64,000 bases of DNA. Source: an uncultured Lachnospiraceae bacterium. GTDB lineage: Bacteria; Bacillota; Clostridia; Lachnospirales; Lachnospiraceae. The stretch's first letter is position 1. Each line of letters begins with the position of its first letter. Positions 16,819 to 25,937 of this stretch are shown one piece after another. Location of the stretch: the NCBI GenBank assembly GCA_947177165.1, contig CAMWTP010000005.1:1-64000 (forward strand). The letters are read 5' to 3'. The notes below the pieces were generated by a model. That model did not search any database, was not told the origin of the DNA, and saw only the letters and a program-made list of their open reading frames with translations. The translations under genes and the position numbers were made by a program.

Positions 16819-18189
16819 ATGTCTTCTGATATCTCTGCTAAAAAGCTTCGTTCTTATCTCAATCCCAAATACTTGAAAAGTCCTGTGATCACCGGCGCTT
16901 TTTTCCTCACTGCTGCTGGTATTATCACGAAATTAATTGGATTTTTTTACCGAATTTTTCTGTCAAGAGTTTTCGACGAGGAAAGTCTTGGTGTTTTCGG
17001 GCTTATTTCGCCTGTCATGATGCTTGTGCACGCTGTGTGCGCCGCTGGTATCCAGAATGCCATCACCCGCTTTGTAGCTGCATCCCGAAAGGACAAAGCA
17101 TCGGAGGCCTACAGCTATCTTTTTACCGGAATCGCGATCTCTGTCCTGCTTTCGGGTTCCATGGCTTACGTCCTCTTCAACCAGGCTCCCTTTATTGCGA
17201 TCAGCATCATCGGCGAGCGGAGATGCATCCCGCTGCTGCGCATCGCTGCCCTTTCCTTCCCGCTCGCCACAATACATTCCTGCATTAACGGATTTTTCTA
17301 CGGCCGGAAAAGAGCCGCAATTCCGGCGTGGTCCATGATCATAGAACAGTCCTGCCGTGTCCTCACTGTCTATATCCTGTTCAGACTTTCTGTGGAGGCA
17401 GGGTTGAATGTGTCGTTATCCTATATATGCGTAGGGCTTCTTGCCGGTGAATTCTCTTCGGCAGTTTTTTCGTGTTTTATGCTGGCCATCAAACCAGATC
17501 AGGGAGATTTTTCCATGTGCAAGTCACTTTCCTTCCACAAGGGAATCTCCATTTTGTCACTGGCGCTGCCAATCAGTCTCAACAGAGTCTGTATCAGCTT
17601 TATCTCCACCATAGAAACCATACAGCTTCCCAAAATGCTTGTCATCAGCGGCCTCTCCACCTCCGACGCCCTGTCGGTCTACGGCGTCTTTTCCGGCATG
17701 GCGATTCCGCTCATTATGTTCCCGAGTGCCTTTACTGGCTCCGTCGCTTCTCTTCTGCTGCCGTCAGTGTCAGAAGCGCAGGCACAGGGCAACACAAAAC
17801 GGATACAGAAAACAATCTGTCTGACAATCGGACTCTGCTTTCTGCTTGGTGTGGCATGTTTTCTGTTTTTCTTCACTTTTGCGGATTTTCTCGGGAAAGC
17901 TCTTTTTGACAGCGACATTGCTGCCAGTCAGATCCGTGCACTCTCATTTGTATGTCCTTTCCTGTATATGTCAGGCACACTCTGCAGCATTCTCCACGGA
18001 TTAGGCAAAACCGGCATTACATTCCTATTTAACTTGTCGAGTATTCTTCTCCGGCTTGGGTTTATATTTCTGGCAGTTCCTTCGATCGGTTTTTCCGGGT
18101 ATATCTATGGTACCCTGGTGAGTCAGATCTTTTTTGATTTTTTAATTATCCTTGCTTTGAGACGCTATTTGGTATATGATAAGGAATAG
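16819..18189 (+). CDS. spoVB: SpoVB-like MVF-family flippase
   Basis: A 456-residue polytopic membrane protein with about 12-14 hydrophobic segments. The N-terminal pattern (SPVITGAFFLTAAGIITKLIGFFYRIFLSR) and GVFGLISPVMMLVHAVCAAGIQNAITRFVA are typical of the polysaccharide/lipid II flippase group that includes SpoVB, which is needed for spore cortex peptidoglycan synthesis. The group has several paralogues per genome, so SpoVB versus another flippase is not certain; the sigma-E-like promoter supports a sporulation role. GGAGG precedes the ATG. Confidence 0.8.
   Translation: MSSDISAKKLRSYLNPKYLKSPVITGAFFLTAAGIITKLIGFFYRIFLSRVFDEESLGVFGLISPVMMLVHAVCAAGIQNAITRFVAASRKDKASEAYSYLFTGIAISVLLSGSMAYVLFNQAPFIAISIIGERRCIPLLRIAALSFPLATIHSCINGFFYGRKRAAIPAWSMIIEQSCRVLTVYILFRLSVEAGLNVSLSYICVGLLAGEFSSAVFSCFMLAIKPDQGDFSMCKSLSFHKGISILSLALPISLNRVCISFISTIETIQLPKMLVISGLSTSDALSVYGVFSGMAIPLIMFPSAFTGSVASLLLPSVSEAQAQGNTKRIQKTICLTIGLCFLLGVACFLFFFTFADFLGKALFDSDIAASQIRALSFVCPFLYMSGTLCSILHGLGKTGITFLFNLSSILLRLGFIFLAVPSIGFSGYIYGTLVSQIFFDFLIILALRRYLVYDKE
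18152..18180 (+). promoter_or_regulatory. Promoter of DAHP synthase gene inside the end of spoVB
   Basis: TTGCTT (18152-18157), 17-bp spacer, TATGAT (18175-18180). It would give a leader of about 90 nt that contains the 18218-18254 hairpin just ahead of the ribosome site. Confidence 0.5.
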
Positions 18190-18217
18190 CGGTCAGCAGC
18201 CAATCAGCAGCCGGCCT

Positions 18218-18254
18218 TAGGAACTGTAGAAAACTCATTTTCCTACAGTTCCTT
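18218..18254. repeat. Inverted repeat with AGGAACTGTAG arms
   Basis: Perfect 11-bp arms AGGAACTGTAG (18219-18229) and CTACAGTTCCT (18243-18253) around a 13-nt loop. It is not followed by a T run on either strand. The arm sequence recurs in the loop of the palindrome at 50532-50581 and, diverged, at 46411-46430. Confidence 0.75.
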
Positions 18255-18276
18255 AATACACGAAAGGAGTCAAACA

Positions 18277-19305
18277 ATGAGTTTTGAATTTATAAAAAAA
18301 CTGCCAACTCCTGATCAGATCAGGGAAGAATACCCTGTGCCTGACGCGATGCAGGAGTTAAAGAAAAAGAGAGATCAGGCGATCAGTGACGTATTTACCG
18401 GCAAATCGGACAAGTTTCTTGTGATTATCGGTCCCTGCTCCGCCGACAACGAGGACGCTGTGTGCGAGTACGTCTCAAGACTCGCCAGAGTCAATGAAAA
18501 AGTCAACGACAAACTGATCCTAATCCCGCGTGTATACACCAACAAACCGCGAACAACCGGCGACGGCTACAAAGGAATCGTACACCAGCCCGACCCGGAA
18601 AAGGGCACCGACTTCTTAAAAGGCATCATCGCGATGCGAAAAATGCAGCTGCGCGTCATGAATGAATCGGAACTCACCGCTGCCGACGAGATGCTCTACC
18701 CGGAAAACTGGGGATATGTGTGTGACCTTCTCTCGTATGTGGCAATCGGCGCCCGCTCTGTGGAAGACCAGCAGCACCGCCTTGTTGTCAGCGGCTTTGA
18801 CGTACCCGCAGGAATGAAAAATCCGACAAGCGGCGACTTCAGCGTCATGTTAAATTCGGTGTATGCGGCGCAGCACCCCCACCCGTTTATTTACCGCGGC
18901 TGGGAAGTCAACACGACCGGAAACCCTCTCGCACACACAATTCTGCGCGGCGCAGTCAACAAGCACGGCAACAATATTCCAAACTATCACTACGAGGATC
19001 TCATTCTTTTGCTGGAAAAATACAACGAGCGCGACCTGATCAATCCGGCTTGTATCGTGGACGCGAACCACAGCAATTCCAACAAACAGTTCAAGGAACA
19101 GATCCGCATTGTCCACGAGATAATGCATTCCCGCAGAACCAACAGTGATCTGGCAAACCTCGTAAAAGGTGTTATGGTTGAGAGCTACATCAAGGAAGGC
19201 TGTCAGAAAATAGGAGAACATATTTACGGAAAATCCATCACTGACCCTTGCCTTGGCTGGAAAGACACAGAAGATTTAATATACAGAATTGCTGATTTTA
19301 TCTGA
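18277..19305 (+). CDS. aroF: 3-deoxy-7-phosphoheptulonate (DAHP) synthase, class I
   Basis: A 342-residue enzyme that condenses phosphoenolpyruvate and erythrose 4-phosphate, the first step of the shikimate pathway. Features of the AroF/G/H type: IGPCSADNEDA, the PRVYTNKPRTTGDGYKG loop, SARSVE-type region GARSVEDQQHR, PTSGDF and CIVDANHSNSNKQ. These enzymes are usually feedback-inhibited by an aromatic amino acid through the N-terminal segment, which is present; which amino acid cannot be read off. GGAG precedes the ATG. Confidence 0.95.
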   Translation: MSFEFIKKLPTPDQIREEYPVPDAMQELKKKRDQAISDVFTGKSDKFLVIIGPCSADNEDAVCEYVSRLARVNEKVNDKLILIPRVYTNKPRTTGDGYKGIVHQPDPEKGTDFLKGIIAMRKMQLRVMNESELTAADEMLYPENWGYVCDLLSYVAIGARSVEDQQHRLVVSGFDVPAGMKNPTSGDFSVMLNSVYAAQHPHPFIYRGWEVNTTGNPLAHTILRGAVNKHGNNIPNYHYEDLILLLEKYNERDLINPACIVDANHSNSNKQFKEQIRIVHEIMHSRRTNSDLANLVKGVMVESYIKEGCQKIGEHIYGKSITDPCLGWKDTEDLIYRIADFI

Positions 19306-19324
19306 TTTATACCGTACAAAACGT

Positions 19325-19354
19325 AAAAACGCAAGCCAGCGGCTTGCGTTTTTT
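19325..19354. terminator. Bidirectional terminator between aroF and xerD
   Basis: Perfect 13-bp arms AAAAACGCAAGCC (19325-19337) and GGCTTGCGTTTTT (19341-19353) with a 3-nt loop; A and T flanks serve both convergent genes. Confidence 0.93.
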
Positions 19355-19360
19355 GCAATC

Positions 19361-20245
19361 TTATCCTCTTGGATGCGCCTTGGCATACACTTCCCTGATG
19401 CGGTTATGCGTCAGATTTGTATATACCTGTGTCGTCGAGATGTCGGAATGCCCAAGCATTTCCTGAACACTTCTCAAATCTGCGCCATTCTCTACCAGAT
19501 GCGCAGCAAACGAATGGCGAAGAGTGTGTGGTGTAATATCAGCCATAATACCAGCCTTCTTGGCATAATATTTGATCAACTTCCAGAAGCCTTGTCTACT
19601 CATCGGCTGCCCTGAACAGTTCACAAACAGAATCTCAGAATGCAGATCAAACAGCATTACATCACGCGCTTTTTCAAGATAATTTGTCATTGCTTTCTTA
19701 GCAGCAGCTCCGAACGGAATCACTCTCTCCCTGCTGCCATCTCTGCAGATGATAAAACCCATCTGCATATTCACATCGGAAACCTTTAGGGTAATCAGTT
19801 CCGTCACGCGGATTCCAGTCGCGTATAAGAGCTCCAACATTGCCTTATCGCGAAGCTCCTTGGGAGTATCTCCCTTTGGCTGCTCCAGAAGCCATATCAC
19901 TTCCTCCGGAGTCAGAATCTCAGGCATCTTCTTCTCAATCTTTGGCGCCTTCAACCCATCAGACACATCTGTTTCTACAACGCCCTCTTTGCACAGATAA
20001 TGAAAGAAAGCTTTTATAGAAGCGACATTTCTGGATATGGTTGCGGCCGCAAAATGATTGTCACCTAAATACACAATATAGGATTTCAGGATCTCCGATG
20101 TGATCTCATTCACATCAACGATATCCTTTTCTTCTAAATACTGGCGCAGCTTACCTAAATCCCTCTTGTATGATAATTCAGTATTGTTCGAAGTTTTCTT
20201 TATATTATGTAAATAAGAAATAAAACTATTAATTTCTCTTTCCAT
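19361..20245 (-). CDS. xerD: Tyrosine recombinase XerD
   Basis: A 294-residue site-specific recombinase that with XerC resolves chromosome dimers at dif. The N-terminal SAM-like domain covers about residues 1-100; the catalytic domain has Arg in ATGIRVTEL, Lys region, HTLRHSFAAHL, the HxxH-type GHSDISTTQVYTN and the nucleophile Tyr there. The position next to spoIIM and nudF matches the Firmicutes xerD locus, so it is probably the chromosomal XerD and not a mobile integrase. Confidence 0.9.
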   Translation of the reverse strand: MEREINSFISYLHNIKKTSNNTELSYKRDLGKLRQYLEEKDIVDVNEITSEILKSYIVYLGDNHFAAATISRNVASIKAFFHYLCKEGVVETDVSDGLKAPKIEKKMPEILTPEEVIWLLEQPKGDTPKELRDKAMLELLYATGIRVTELITLKVSDVNMQMGFIICRDGSRERVIPFGAAAKKAMTNYLEKARDVMLFDLHSEILFVNCSGQPMSRQGFWKLIKYYAKKAGIMADITPHTLRHSFAAHLVENGADLRSVQEMLGHSDISTTQVYTNLTHNRIREVYAKAHPRG

Positions 20246-20299
20246 AAATTTTGAAAAACCTCCTCATAAAGATTTGATTTACCCCTTATGCCTACCACC

Positions 20300-20328
20300 A
20301 TTATATATTGTATTTTACATAAAATCAA
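20300..20328 (-). promoter_or_regulatory. Promoter of xerD
   Basis: TTGATT (20323-20328), 17-bp spacer, TATAAT (20300-20305), in very AT-rich DNA. Confidence 0.7.
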
Positions 20329-20432
20329 ATGTTTTTTCAGAAAATTTAAAATTATTTTAACCAATTTCCGAAAAATATTTGATTTGTGCGCCATTTTATG
20401 CTTAATGCATCTATTTTATCGACAATTCCCTG

Positions 20433-21149
20433 TCAAAAAAGCAATACCACCTTCCGCATAATTTCTGGATTTATATAGACTTCACACAAGATTCCAACGC
20501 AGAAAAACAGCAATACCAGAACGAATATTTTTACTGCCTCTATTTTCTGATGCCGTCGCTCTTTTTTTATGGTCTCCTCGTTATGACAACATTTTTTGTT
20601 ACTTCCCCAGTATTTCCGGAATATGATCAGAAAAATAATCCCATAAAATATTCCGTGCGGCAGAAACATTGAAAAAGTCAACAGAATCCCCTTCATACCG
20701 TACTGATAAACGAGAGAAAAAATCATCAGTCCAAGTTCAAATCCGCACCATCCCATGATGGAATACGCCAGCAGAGCCCCCACACTGCTCAGTGAACAGA
20801 TTACACCAAGTATCAACTGTCTGAACCGAAGACTTACGACATACTCCAAAAGCCCCAGCCGGTTTACCTCAAAGTTTTGCATCAATGTCAGCTGTTCACT
20901 GTCCAACAAACTGCCCACACCGGCATTTTTCCCTCCGGTCAGGTAAAAAAATATCATACCCACACAGAATCCTGTAAGAAATACAAGTATTCTGTTGTCG
21001 GGTATCGTATTTTTGTAATGCAATTTTCTATAATCAATATATGCATCCTGCTGTGCATCCCTACCTGCACCCTGACCTGCATTCTGTTCCGCAACAGTAC
21101 TGCGCACGGCAGATTCCTCTGCCAGCGCTTCGGTATTAAATCTGTTCAT
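20433..21149 (-). CDS. spoIIM: Stage II sporulation protein M
   Basis: A 238-residue membrane protein of the SpoIIM (DUF95) family, scaffold of the SpoIID-SpoIIM-SpoIIP engulfment complex. The N-terminal 45 residues are soluble and Ala/Gln/Glu rich. Membrane segments follow at about residues 55-75, 108-130, 140-165 and 205-225. It ends with FFCVGILCEVYINPEIMRKV, typical of the family. It lies between nudF and xerD, the conserved arrangement. The partner spoIIP is at 3.7-4.9 kb. Confidence 0.9.
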   Translation of the reverse strand: MNRFNTEALAEESAVRSTVAEQNAGQGAGRDAQQDAYIDYRKLHYKNTIPDNRILVFLTGFCVGMIFFYLTGGKNAGVGSLLDSEQLTLMQNFEVNRLGLLEYVVSLRFRQLILGVICSLSSVGALLAYSIMGWCGFELGLMIFSLVYQYGMKGILLTFSMFLPHGIFYGIIFLIIFRKYWGSNKKCCHNEETIKKERRHQKIEAVKIFVLVLLFFCVGILCEVYINPEIMRKVVLLF

Positions 21150-21194
21150 CGGTTCTTCTCACCCATGCTAAAGCTTCTCATTAATACCTATGTG

Positions 21195-21749
21195 TCAATT
21201 ACCATATTTATTCTTGTATGCCAGAATTGACGCAATTGTCTTGGAATCCTCTATCGTTCCGTCATAAATCATCCTTTCAAGCTCATCTACTGTATACATT
21301 TCCACATTTACAAACTCGTCCTCATCAAGATGCTGCGCTGTCCTGACGAGATCTGTCGCAAGATAAATATCAATCTTCTCATTGCAGAACGCAACTGTCG
21401 TTCGTATTGTGATCAATTTTTGGATTTTTCCGCACCGATAGCCAGTCTCCTCCTCAAGCTCCCTCGCTGCCGCATCGATTGTCGGCTCGCCAGGATTCAA
21501 TCCGCCAGCCGGAATCTCCAATGTAAACCGGTCGAGCGCGTTTCTGTACTGCCTGACCATGAGAAGCCTCCCGTCCGGAAGCACACCGACTGCCGCCGCC
21601 GCACCGTTGTGTCCCACAAAATCATAAATCTCCGTCTTTCCATCTGGAAGGATGACTGTGTCCTTATAATATTTTGTGATCGCACCCTCACACTGCAGCT
21701 CACGTTTGACACGCTTTATTTTATTCTCCTCATTTTTAACGTTTTTCAT
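21195..21749 (-). CDS. nudF: NUDIX hydrolase, ADP-ribose pyrophosphatase type
   Basis: A 184-residue Nudix hydrolase that probably cleaves ADP-ribose to AMP and ribose 5-phosphate. The Nudix box is visible as GEPTIDAAARELEEETGY, preceded by EIPAGGLNPGE, typical of NudF. The frame is open further upstream, but the ATG at 21749 is chosen because TGGAGG lies about 6 nt before it; the longer version would be translated out of a short tandem repeat. Likely co-transcribed with spoIIM 45 bp downstream. Confidence 0.9.
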   Translation of the reverse strand: MKNVKNEENKIKRVKRELQCEGAITKYYKDTVILPDGKTEIYDFVGHNGAAAAVGVLPDGRLLMVRQYRNALDRFTLEIPAGGLNPGEPTIDAAARELEEETGYRCGKIQKLITIRTTVAFCNEKIDIYLATDLVRTAQHLDEDEFVNVEMYTVDELERMIYDGTIEDSKTIASILAYKNKYGN

Positions 21750-21769
21750 CCCAAACCTCCATTTAACAA

Positions 21770-21834
21770 ATTCAAATTTCTTATTCAAATTTCTTATTCA
21801 AATTTCTTGTTCAAACTTCTTGTTCAAATTCCTT
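21770..21834. repeat. Five tandem copies of a 13-bp unit upstream of nudF
   Basis: Unit ATTCAAATTTCTT, five copies in 65 bp with drift in the last two (GTTCAAACTTCTT, GTTCAAATTCCTT). It lies in the nudF leader between any promoter and the ribosome site, so copy-number changes could alter leader length. Confidence 0.95.
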
Positions 21835-21967
21835 ATGCCCCAAAAACGGACATATCTGTTTTCACACTGAGAACAATAATCGAGCAGGAAAAAGCCTTTT
21901 CCCTGCCCGCGCGCACCGGACACCCGTCAGCTCCAGCTGACACACTTCCTTTTGGTCCCATGTGCGC

Positions 21968-22008
21968 AAAAAAACCGCCAAGGCTTGTGACTAACAAGTC
22001 TTGGCGGT
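21968..22008 (-). terminator. Terminator of rny
   Basis: Arms ACCGCCAAGGCTTGT (21974-21988) and ACAAGTCTTGGCGGT (21994-22008) pair with one wobble; a run of seven T follows on the minus strand. Confidence 0.93.
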
Positions 22009-22020
22009 CAGCATTTCTAA

Positions 22021-23574
22021 TTATTTCGCATACTCAACGACACGAGATTCCCTGATGACATTTACTTTAATCTGTCCCGGATATTCAAGCTCTGCCTCAA
22101 TCTGCTTAGAAATATCACGCGCCAGCAATAACATATCAGCATCACTAATCTGCTCAGGAACTACCATAACACGAACCTCTCTACCCGCCTGAATAGCAAA
22201 AGATTTGTCGACACCTTTAAAATTGTTGGTTATTTCTTCTAGTTGTTTTAATCTGGTTGTATATGTTTCGAGAGTTTCACGTCTTGCCCCCGGTCTTGCA
22301 GCTGAGATTGTATCAGCTGCCTGTACCAGACAGGCAATCAACGACTGCGCCTCCACATCACCGTGATGCGACTCAACAGCGTTGATAACAATCGGCGATT
22401 CCTTGTACTTTCTGCACAACTCTGCACCTAACTGTATATGTGATCCTTCCATCTCATGATCCACTGCCTTGCCAATATCATGCAGCAAACCAGCTCTCTT
22501 TGCCATCCTGACATCGAAACCCATCTCAGCAGCAAGCAAGCCTGTGAGATGAGCCACCTCGATCGAATGCTTCAGAGCGTTTTGACCATAGCTCGTTCGA
22601 AACTTCATCTTACCCAGAAGTTTTACAAGCTCCGGATGAATGCCGTGTACGCCAACTTCCAGCGTTGCCGCCTCGCCTTCCTCCTTAATCATGATCTCGA
22701 CCTCTCTCTGAGCCTTTTCAACCATCTCCTCGATTCTTGCCGGATGGATACGTCCATCAACAATCAGCTTCTCAAGCGCAATCCTTGCCACCTCTCTCCG
22801 TATCGGATCAAAGCCCGAAAGAATTACTGCCTCCGGCGTATCATCAATGATCAGTTCCACACCCGTGAGTGTCTCCAACGTCCTGATATTGCGCCCTTCC
22901 CTGCCAATGATTCGACCTTTCATCTCATCATTTGGAAGCTGAACAACGGAAATCGTTGTCTCAGATACATGATCCGCAGCACATTTCTGAATTGCAGTGA
23001 CAACATACTCTTTTGCTTTCTTATCAGCTTCTTCCTTTGCCCTGCTTTCCATTTCCTTGATCATCACTGCCGTTTCATGTTTTACTTCGTCTTCAACAAT
23101 TTTTAACAAATGCTCTTTTGCCTGTTCAGAGGTTAATCCTGAAATTCGTTCCAGTTCCTGTATCCGCTCTTCGTTTAGTCTTGCAACAACTGCGCTCTGC
23201 TTTGCGAGCTCTTCTTCGCGTGCGACAAGGCTGGCTTCCTTCTTCTCGATGGCATCCGCCTTCTTGTCAATGCTTTCTTCCTTCTGCTGAACACGTCTCT
23301 CGTAGCGCTGCGCTTCTGCCCTGCGCTCTTTGATCTCCTTGTCGAGCTCATTCTTGGTCTTAATGGATTCCTCCTTAATCTCAAGAAGTCCCTCGCGCTT
23401 TTTTGTCTCAGCAGTCTTAAGAGCCTCATCGACAATCTCCCTTGCCTTGTCCTCCGCATTTCCAATCGTGGTCTCTACATTTTTCTTGTAATTTGAAAAT
23501 GCAAAAAAACAGCCCGCTACACATATTACAATAATAATTACTGCCTCTAATACGTATAGCATATACAGGAGCAC
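22021..23574 (-). CDS. rny: Ribonuclease Y
   Basis: A 517-residue membrane-bound endoribonuclease that starts mRNA decay in Firmicutes. Seen: N-terminal membrane helix (about residues 5-27), a long charged coiled coil (about 35-190), a KH domain with [12 protein letters not shown], and an HD phosphohydrolase domain with [19 protein letters not shown] and AVESHHGD. Start preceded by AAGGAGGTG. It has its own promoter about 250 bp upstream and a strong terminator. Confidence 0.97.
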   Translation of the reverse strand: MLLYMLYVLEAVIIIVICVAGCFFAFSNYKKNVETTIGNAEDKAREIVDEALKTAETKKREGLLEIKEESIKTKNELDKEIKERRAEAQRYERRVQQKEESIDKKADAIEKKEASLVAREEELAKQSAVVARLNEERIQELERISGLTSEQAKEHLLKIVEDEVKHETAVMIKEMESRAKEEADKKAKEYVVTAIQKCAADHVSETTISVVQLPNDEMKGRIIGREGRNIRTLETLTGVELIIDDTPEAVILSGFDPIRREVARIALEKLIVDGRIHPARIEEMVEKAQREVEIMIKEEGEAATLEVGVHGIHPELVKLLGKMKFRTSYGQNALKHSIEVAHLTGLLAAEMGFDVRMAKRAGLLHDIGKAVDHEMEGSHIQLGAELCRKYKESPIVINAVESHHGDVEAQSLIACLVQAADTISAARPGARRETLETYTTRLKQLEEITNNFKGVDKSFAIQAGREVRVMVVPEQISDADMLLLARDISKQIEAELEYPGQIKVNVIRESRVVEYAK

Positions 23575-23821
23575 CTCCTTATTAAATTTTCATTGTGCAA
23601 CTGTTCAGTGCCTCCACAGTTTCCTGCTCAATCGAACCGGGATTCCCTCCCCGCCCGTCGCGCCGGATGCTGACAGCTCCGCTGTAAATTTCCTTTCCGC
23701 ATCCGTGTCCATGAAAACCAATACACGCAACTCTGCGGTCTTGGCGCTGAAATCTATAAAGTATTCCGAATAGTCACTTTATTGTATCTTTTTGTATCTT
23801 TGCAGATACTACAACACACTA

Positions 23822-23850
23822 ATTTTACTCTTTTAACCGGACGATGTCAA
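23822..23850 (-). promoter_or_regulatory. Promoter of rny with long leader
   Basis: TTGACA (23845-23850), 17-bp spacer, TAAAAT (23822-23827), just downstream of recX. The roughly 240-nt leader to rny (23575-23821) contains an open stretch without an obvious start (see findings) and no other recognised gene. Confidence 0.75.
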
Positions 23851-23882
23851 GCATTTATTCTTTTATTATGTACTATTATCTA

Positions 23883-24506
23883 TCAATACTCTTCTGCCCG
23901 TCCAATGACTCTATAGATATTGTCCAGCATGAAACCTTTGCGGTAAAGAAATCCGGCCATCTTTTGACATTCCTCATACGTGGCATTCTGTCTGTCGAAA
24001 TGCTTTTTTTCGAGAAGCTTATGAATCAATTCTTCTTCTGTAACTGTAATGCTGTTCTCCCTAGAACACTGTTCGTAAGCCTGTCCGATTTTTTCCTTTG
24101 ATATTCCTTTTCGCAAAAGATCATTTTCAATCTGTCTTCTGCTCCTGTTCTGGCCTGCATATTCAATATAGGATTTGGCATACCGGATATCATCGACATA
24201 GCCATAGGAAATCACATACGCGACTGCAGCATCAATAACTTCCCCGGGGTAAAGCCCTTGTTTCAGTTTCGTCACAAGCTGATGCTCTGTGTAGTCCCTG
24301 CTCTTTAGCAGATTCATACACCTGAGTTTCGCCCGTTTTGACAGCACCTCATTCATTATCGTATCATACGTTTCCCGGGAAAACTCGCTGCCCTTGTTGA
24401 CCGCAAGCTTTCTCATCTCACTCTTATACAGCGCAAAGCTGATATCACCGTCAACACAGACCTTGACTTTTGTCTTTGATATCTCCACAATATCTGTAAC
24501 GACCAT
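23883..24506 (-). CDS. recX: Regulatory protein RecX
   Basis: A 207-residue RecX, which modulates RecA filaments. The family's tandem three-helix repeats are visible: LLKSRDYTEHQLVTKLKQ, YGYVDDIRYAKSYIE, RSRRQIENDLLRKGIS and a C-terminal repeat ending FLYRKGFMLDNIYRVI. It starts 15 bp downstream of recA, so the two share the LexA-box promoter. Confidence 0.9.
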   Translation of the reverse strand: MVVTDIVEISKTKVKVCVDGDISFALYKSEMRKLAVNKGSEFSRETYDTIMNEVLSKRAKLRCMNLLKSRDYTEHQLVTKLKQGLYPGEVIDAAVAYVISYGYVDDIRYAKSYIEYAGQNRSRRQIENDLLRKGISKEKIGQAYEQCSRENSITVTEEELIHKLLEKKHFDRQNATYEECQKMAGFLYRKGFMLDNIYRVIGRAEEY

Positions 24507-24521
24507 TCCGCACTACCCGCC

Positions 24522-25640
24522 TTACTCAGCCTGCGCTGCCGCCGCTGTATCCGGAGCTGGCTTATCGGATGCAGACTTTCCCGCTGATGTCCTGGTTTTA
24601 CCCTTGCTTTCCGTTTTCCCGACTGGTTCTGCAGCTGCTTCGGCTCCCTGCAGTCCAAAATGCTCACGCACTTTATTTTCAACCTCTTTGCAGATATCAG
24701 GATTATCTTTCAGATACTGTTTGGCATTTTCCCGTCCCTGACCGATTTTATTTCCTTCATATGCATACCACGCACCACTCTTTACAATAATGTTCTGGGA
24801 TGCCGCCAGGTCAAGAATATCGCCTACCACTGATATTCCTTCTCCAAACATGATGTCGAACTCTGCCTCCTTAAACGGCGGCGCGATTTTATTCTTGACA
24901 ACTTTCACTCTCGTTCTGTTACCTGTCACCTCTCCGCTCTGCTTGAGTGACTCAATCCTCCTGACATCAAGACGAACTGACGAGTAGAATTTCAGTGCGC
25001 GCCCGCCGGTCGTTGTCTCCGGATTTCCGAACATGATACCCACTTTCTCACGGAGCTGATTGATAAAGATCACGACACAATTCGACTTGCTGATGACCGC
25101 TGTCAATTTGCGCAGTGCCTGTGACATCAGCCTCGCCTGCAGACCCACATGGGAATCTCCCATATCTCCGTCGATCTCAGCCTTTGGAACAAGTGCTGCC
25201 ACAGAATCGACTACCACGATATCAATCGCACCGGAGCGCACCATCGTCTCTGTAATCTCGAGCGCCTGCTCGCCGTTATCCGGCTGTGATATGTACAAAT
25301 TATCCACATCCACGCCGATATTTTTTGCGTATACGGGATCAAGCGCATGCTCTGCGTCTATAAAACCGGCAATTCCGCCTCTCTTCTGAACCTCCGCGAT
25401 CATGTGGAGTGTGACTGTCGTCTTTCCTGATGATTCCGGTCCATAAATCTCTACGACTCTTCCCCTGGGAATCCCTCCAAGTCCCAGCGCGATGTCAAGG
25501 CTTAACGAACCTGTGGGTATCGTCTCCACATTCATCTGCGCGCCGGGATCGCCCAGCTTCATGACTGCTCCCTTGCCATACTGCTTTTCTATCTGTGCGA
25601 GTGCGGCATCTAATGCCTTTAATTTTTCTTCTTTTTCCAT
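24522..25640 (-). CDS. recA: Recombinase RecA
   Basis: A 372-residue RecA, the DNA strand-exchange protein and co-protease for LexA. Seen: Walker [10 protein letters not shown] at about residues 66-74, Walker [27 protein letters not shown]-like loop and the L2 region [18 protein letters not shown]. The C-terminal 35 residues are rich in Ala, Glu, Lys and Ser and vary in the family. Its promoter carries a LexA box. Confidence 0.99.
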   Translation of the reverse strand: MEKEEKLKALDAALAQIEKQYGKGAVMKLGDPGAQMNVETIPTGSLSLDIALGLGGIPRGRVVEIYGPESSGKTTVTLHMIAEVQKRGGIAGFIDAEHALDPVYAKNIGVDVDNLYISQPDNGEQALEITETMVRSGAIDIVVVDSVAALVPKAEIDGDMGDSHVGLQARLMSQALRKLTAVISKSNCVVIFINQLREKVGIMFGNPETTTGGRALKFYSSVRLDVRRIESLKQSGEVTGNRTRVKVVKNKIAPPFKEAEFDIMFGEGISVVGDILDLAASQNIIVKSGAWYAYEGNKIGQGRENAKQYLKDNPDICKEVENKVREHFGLQGAEAAAEPVGKTESKGKTRTSAGKSASDKPAPDTAAAAQAE

Positions 25641-25684
25641 TTGTTTACTCCTTTATTGTTAGAACTAATGTTTTATCTGTATAT

Positions 25685-25713
25685 ACTTTAAAACATCTGT
25701 TCGCAATTGTCAA
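25685..25713 (-). promoter_or_regulatory. recA promoter with LexA (SOS) box
   Basis: TTGACA (25708-25713), 17-bp spacer and TAAAGT (25685-25690). The spacer contains GCGAACAGATGTTT (25691-25704), matching the Firmicutes LexA box pattern CGAAC-N4-GTTYG at all but the last base. The site would be occluded by LexA until DNA damage. Confidence 0.85.
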
Positions 25714-25823
25714 GATAATTTTGATATTTTTCCAGAAAATTTTTGAATCGCTCATCGGAATAACCTTATCATATACGGAATGACAAAACAAGTGCGAGTT
25801 TTTACATTTCGCCAAACATACAT

Positions 25824-25853
25824 TTGATAATTTGTTAAAAAAAGTCATATTAT
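25824..25853 (+). promoter_or_regulatory. Promoter of the 25938 gene
   Basis: TTGATA (25824-25829), 18-bp spacer, TATTAT (25848-25853), leaving a leader of about 80 nt. Confidence 0.5.
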
Positions 25854-25937
25854 TTACAAGGACAGGCTAAATATTTTTTCAATTTCTGCCGATAAAAATG
25901 AGTAGGCACTTTATTTTTTATCAACGGAGGACATACA

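Noticed and set aside
19361-20245. Tyrosine recombinase considered as an integrase of a mobile element
   Set aside because: Sequence and neighbours (spoIIM, nudF) match chromosomal XerD; no att sites or cargo.
21770-21834. Tandem repeats considered as a CRISPR array
   Set aside because: Units are 13 bp with no spacers and no cas genes in the window.
21330-22055. 241-codon plus-strand frame opposite nudF
   Set aside because: Antisense to an intact Nudix gene and the 13-bp repeat; no homology pattern.
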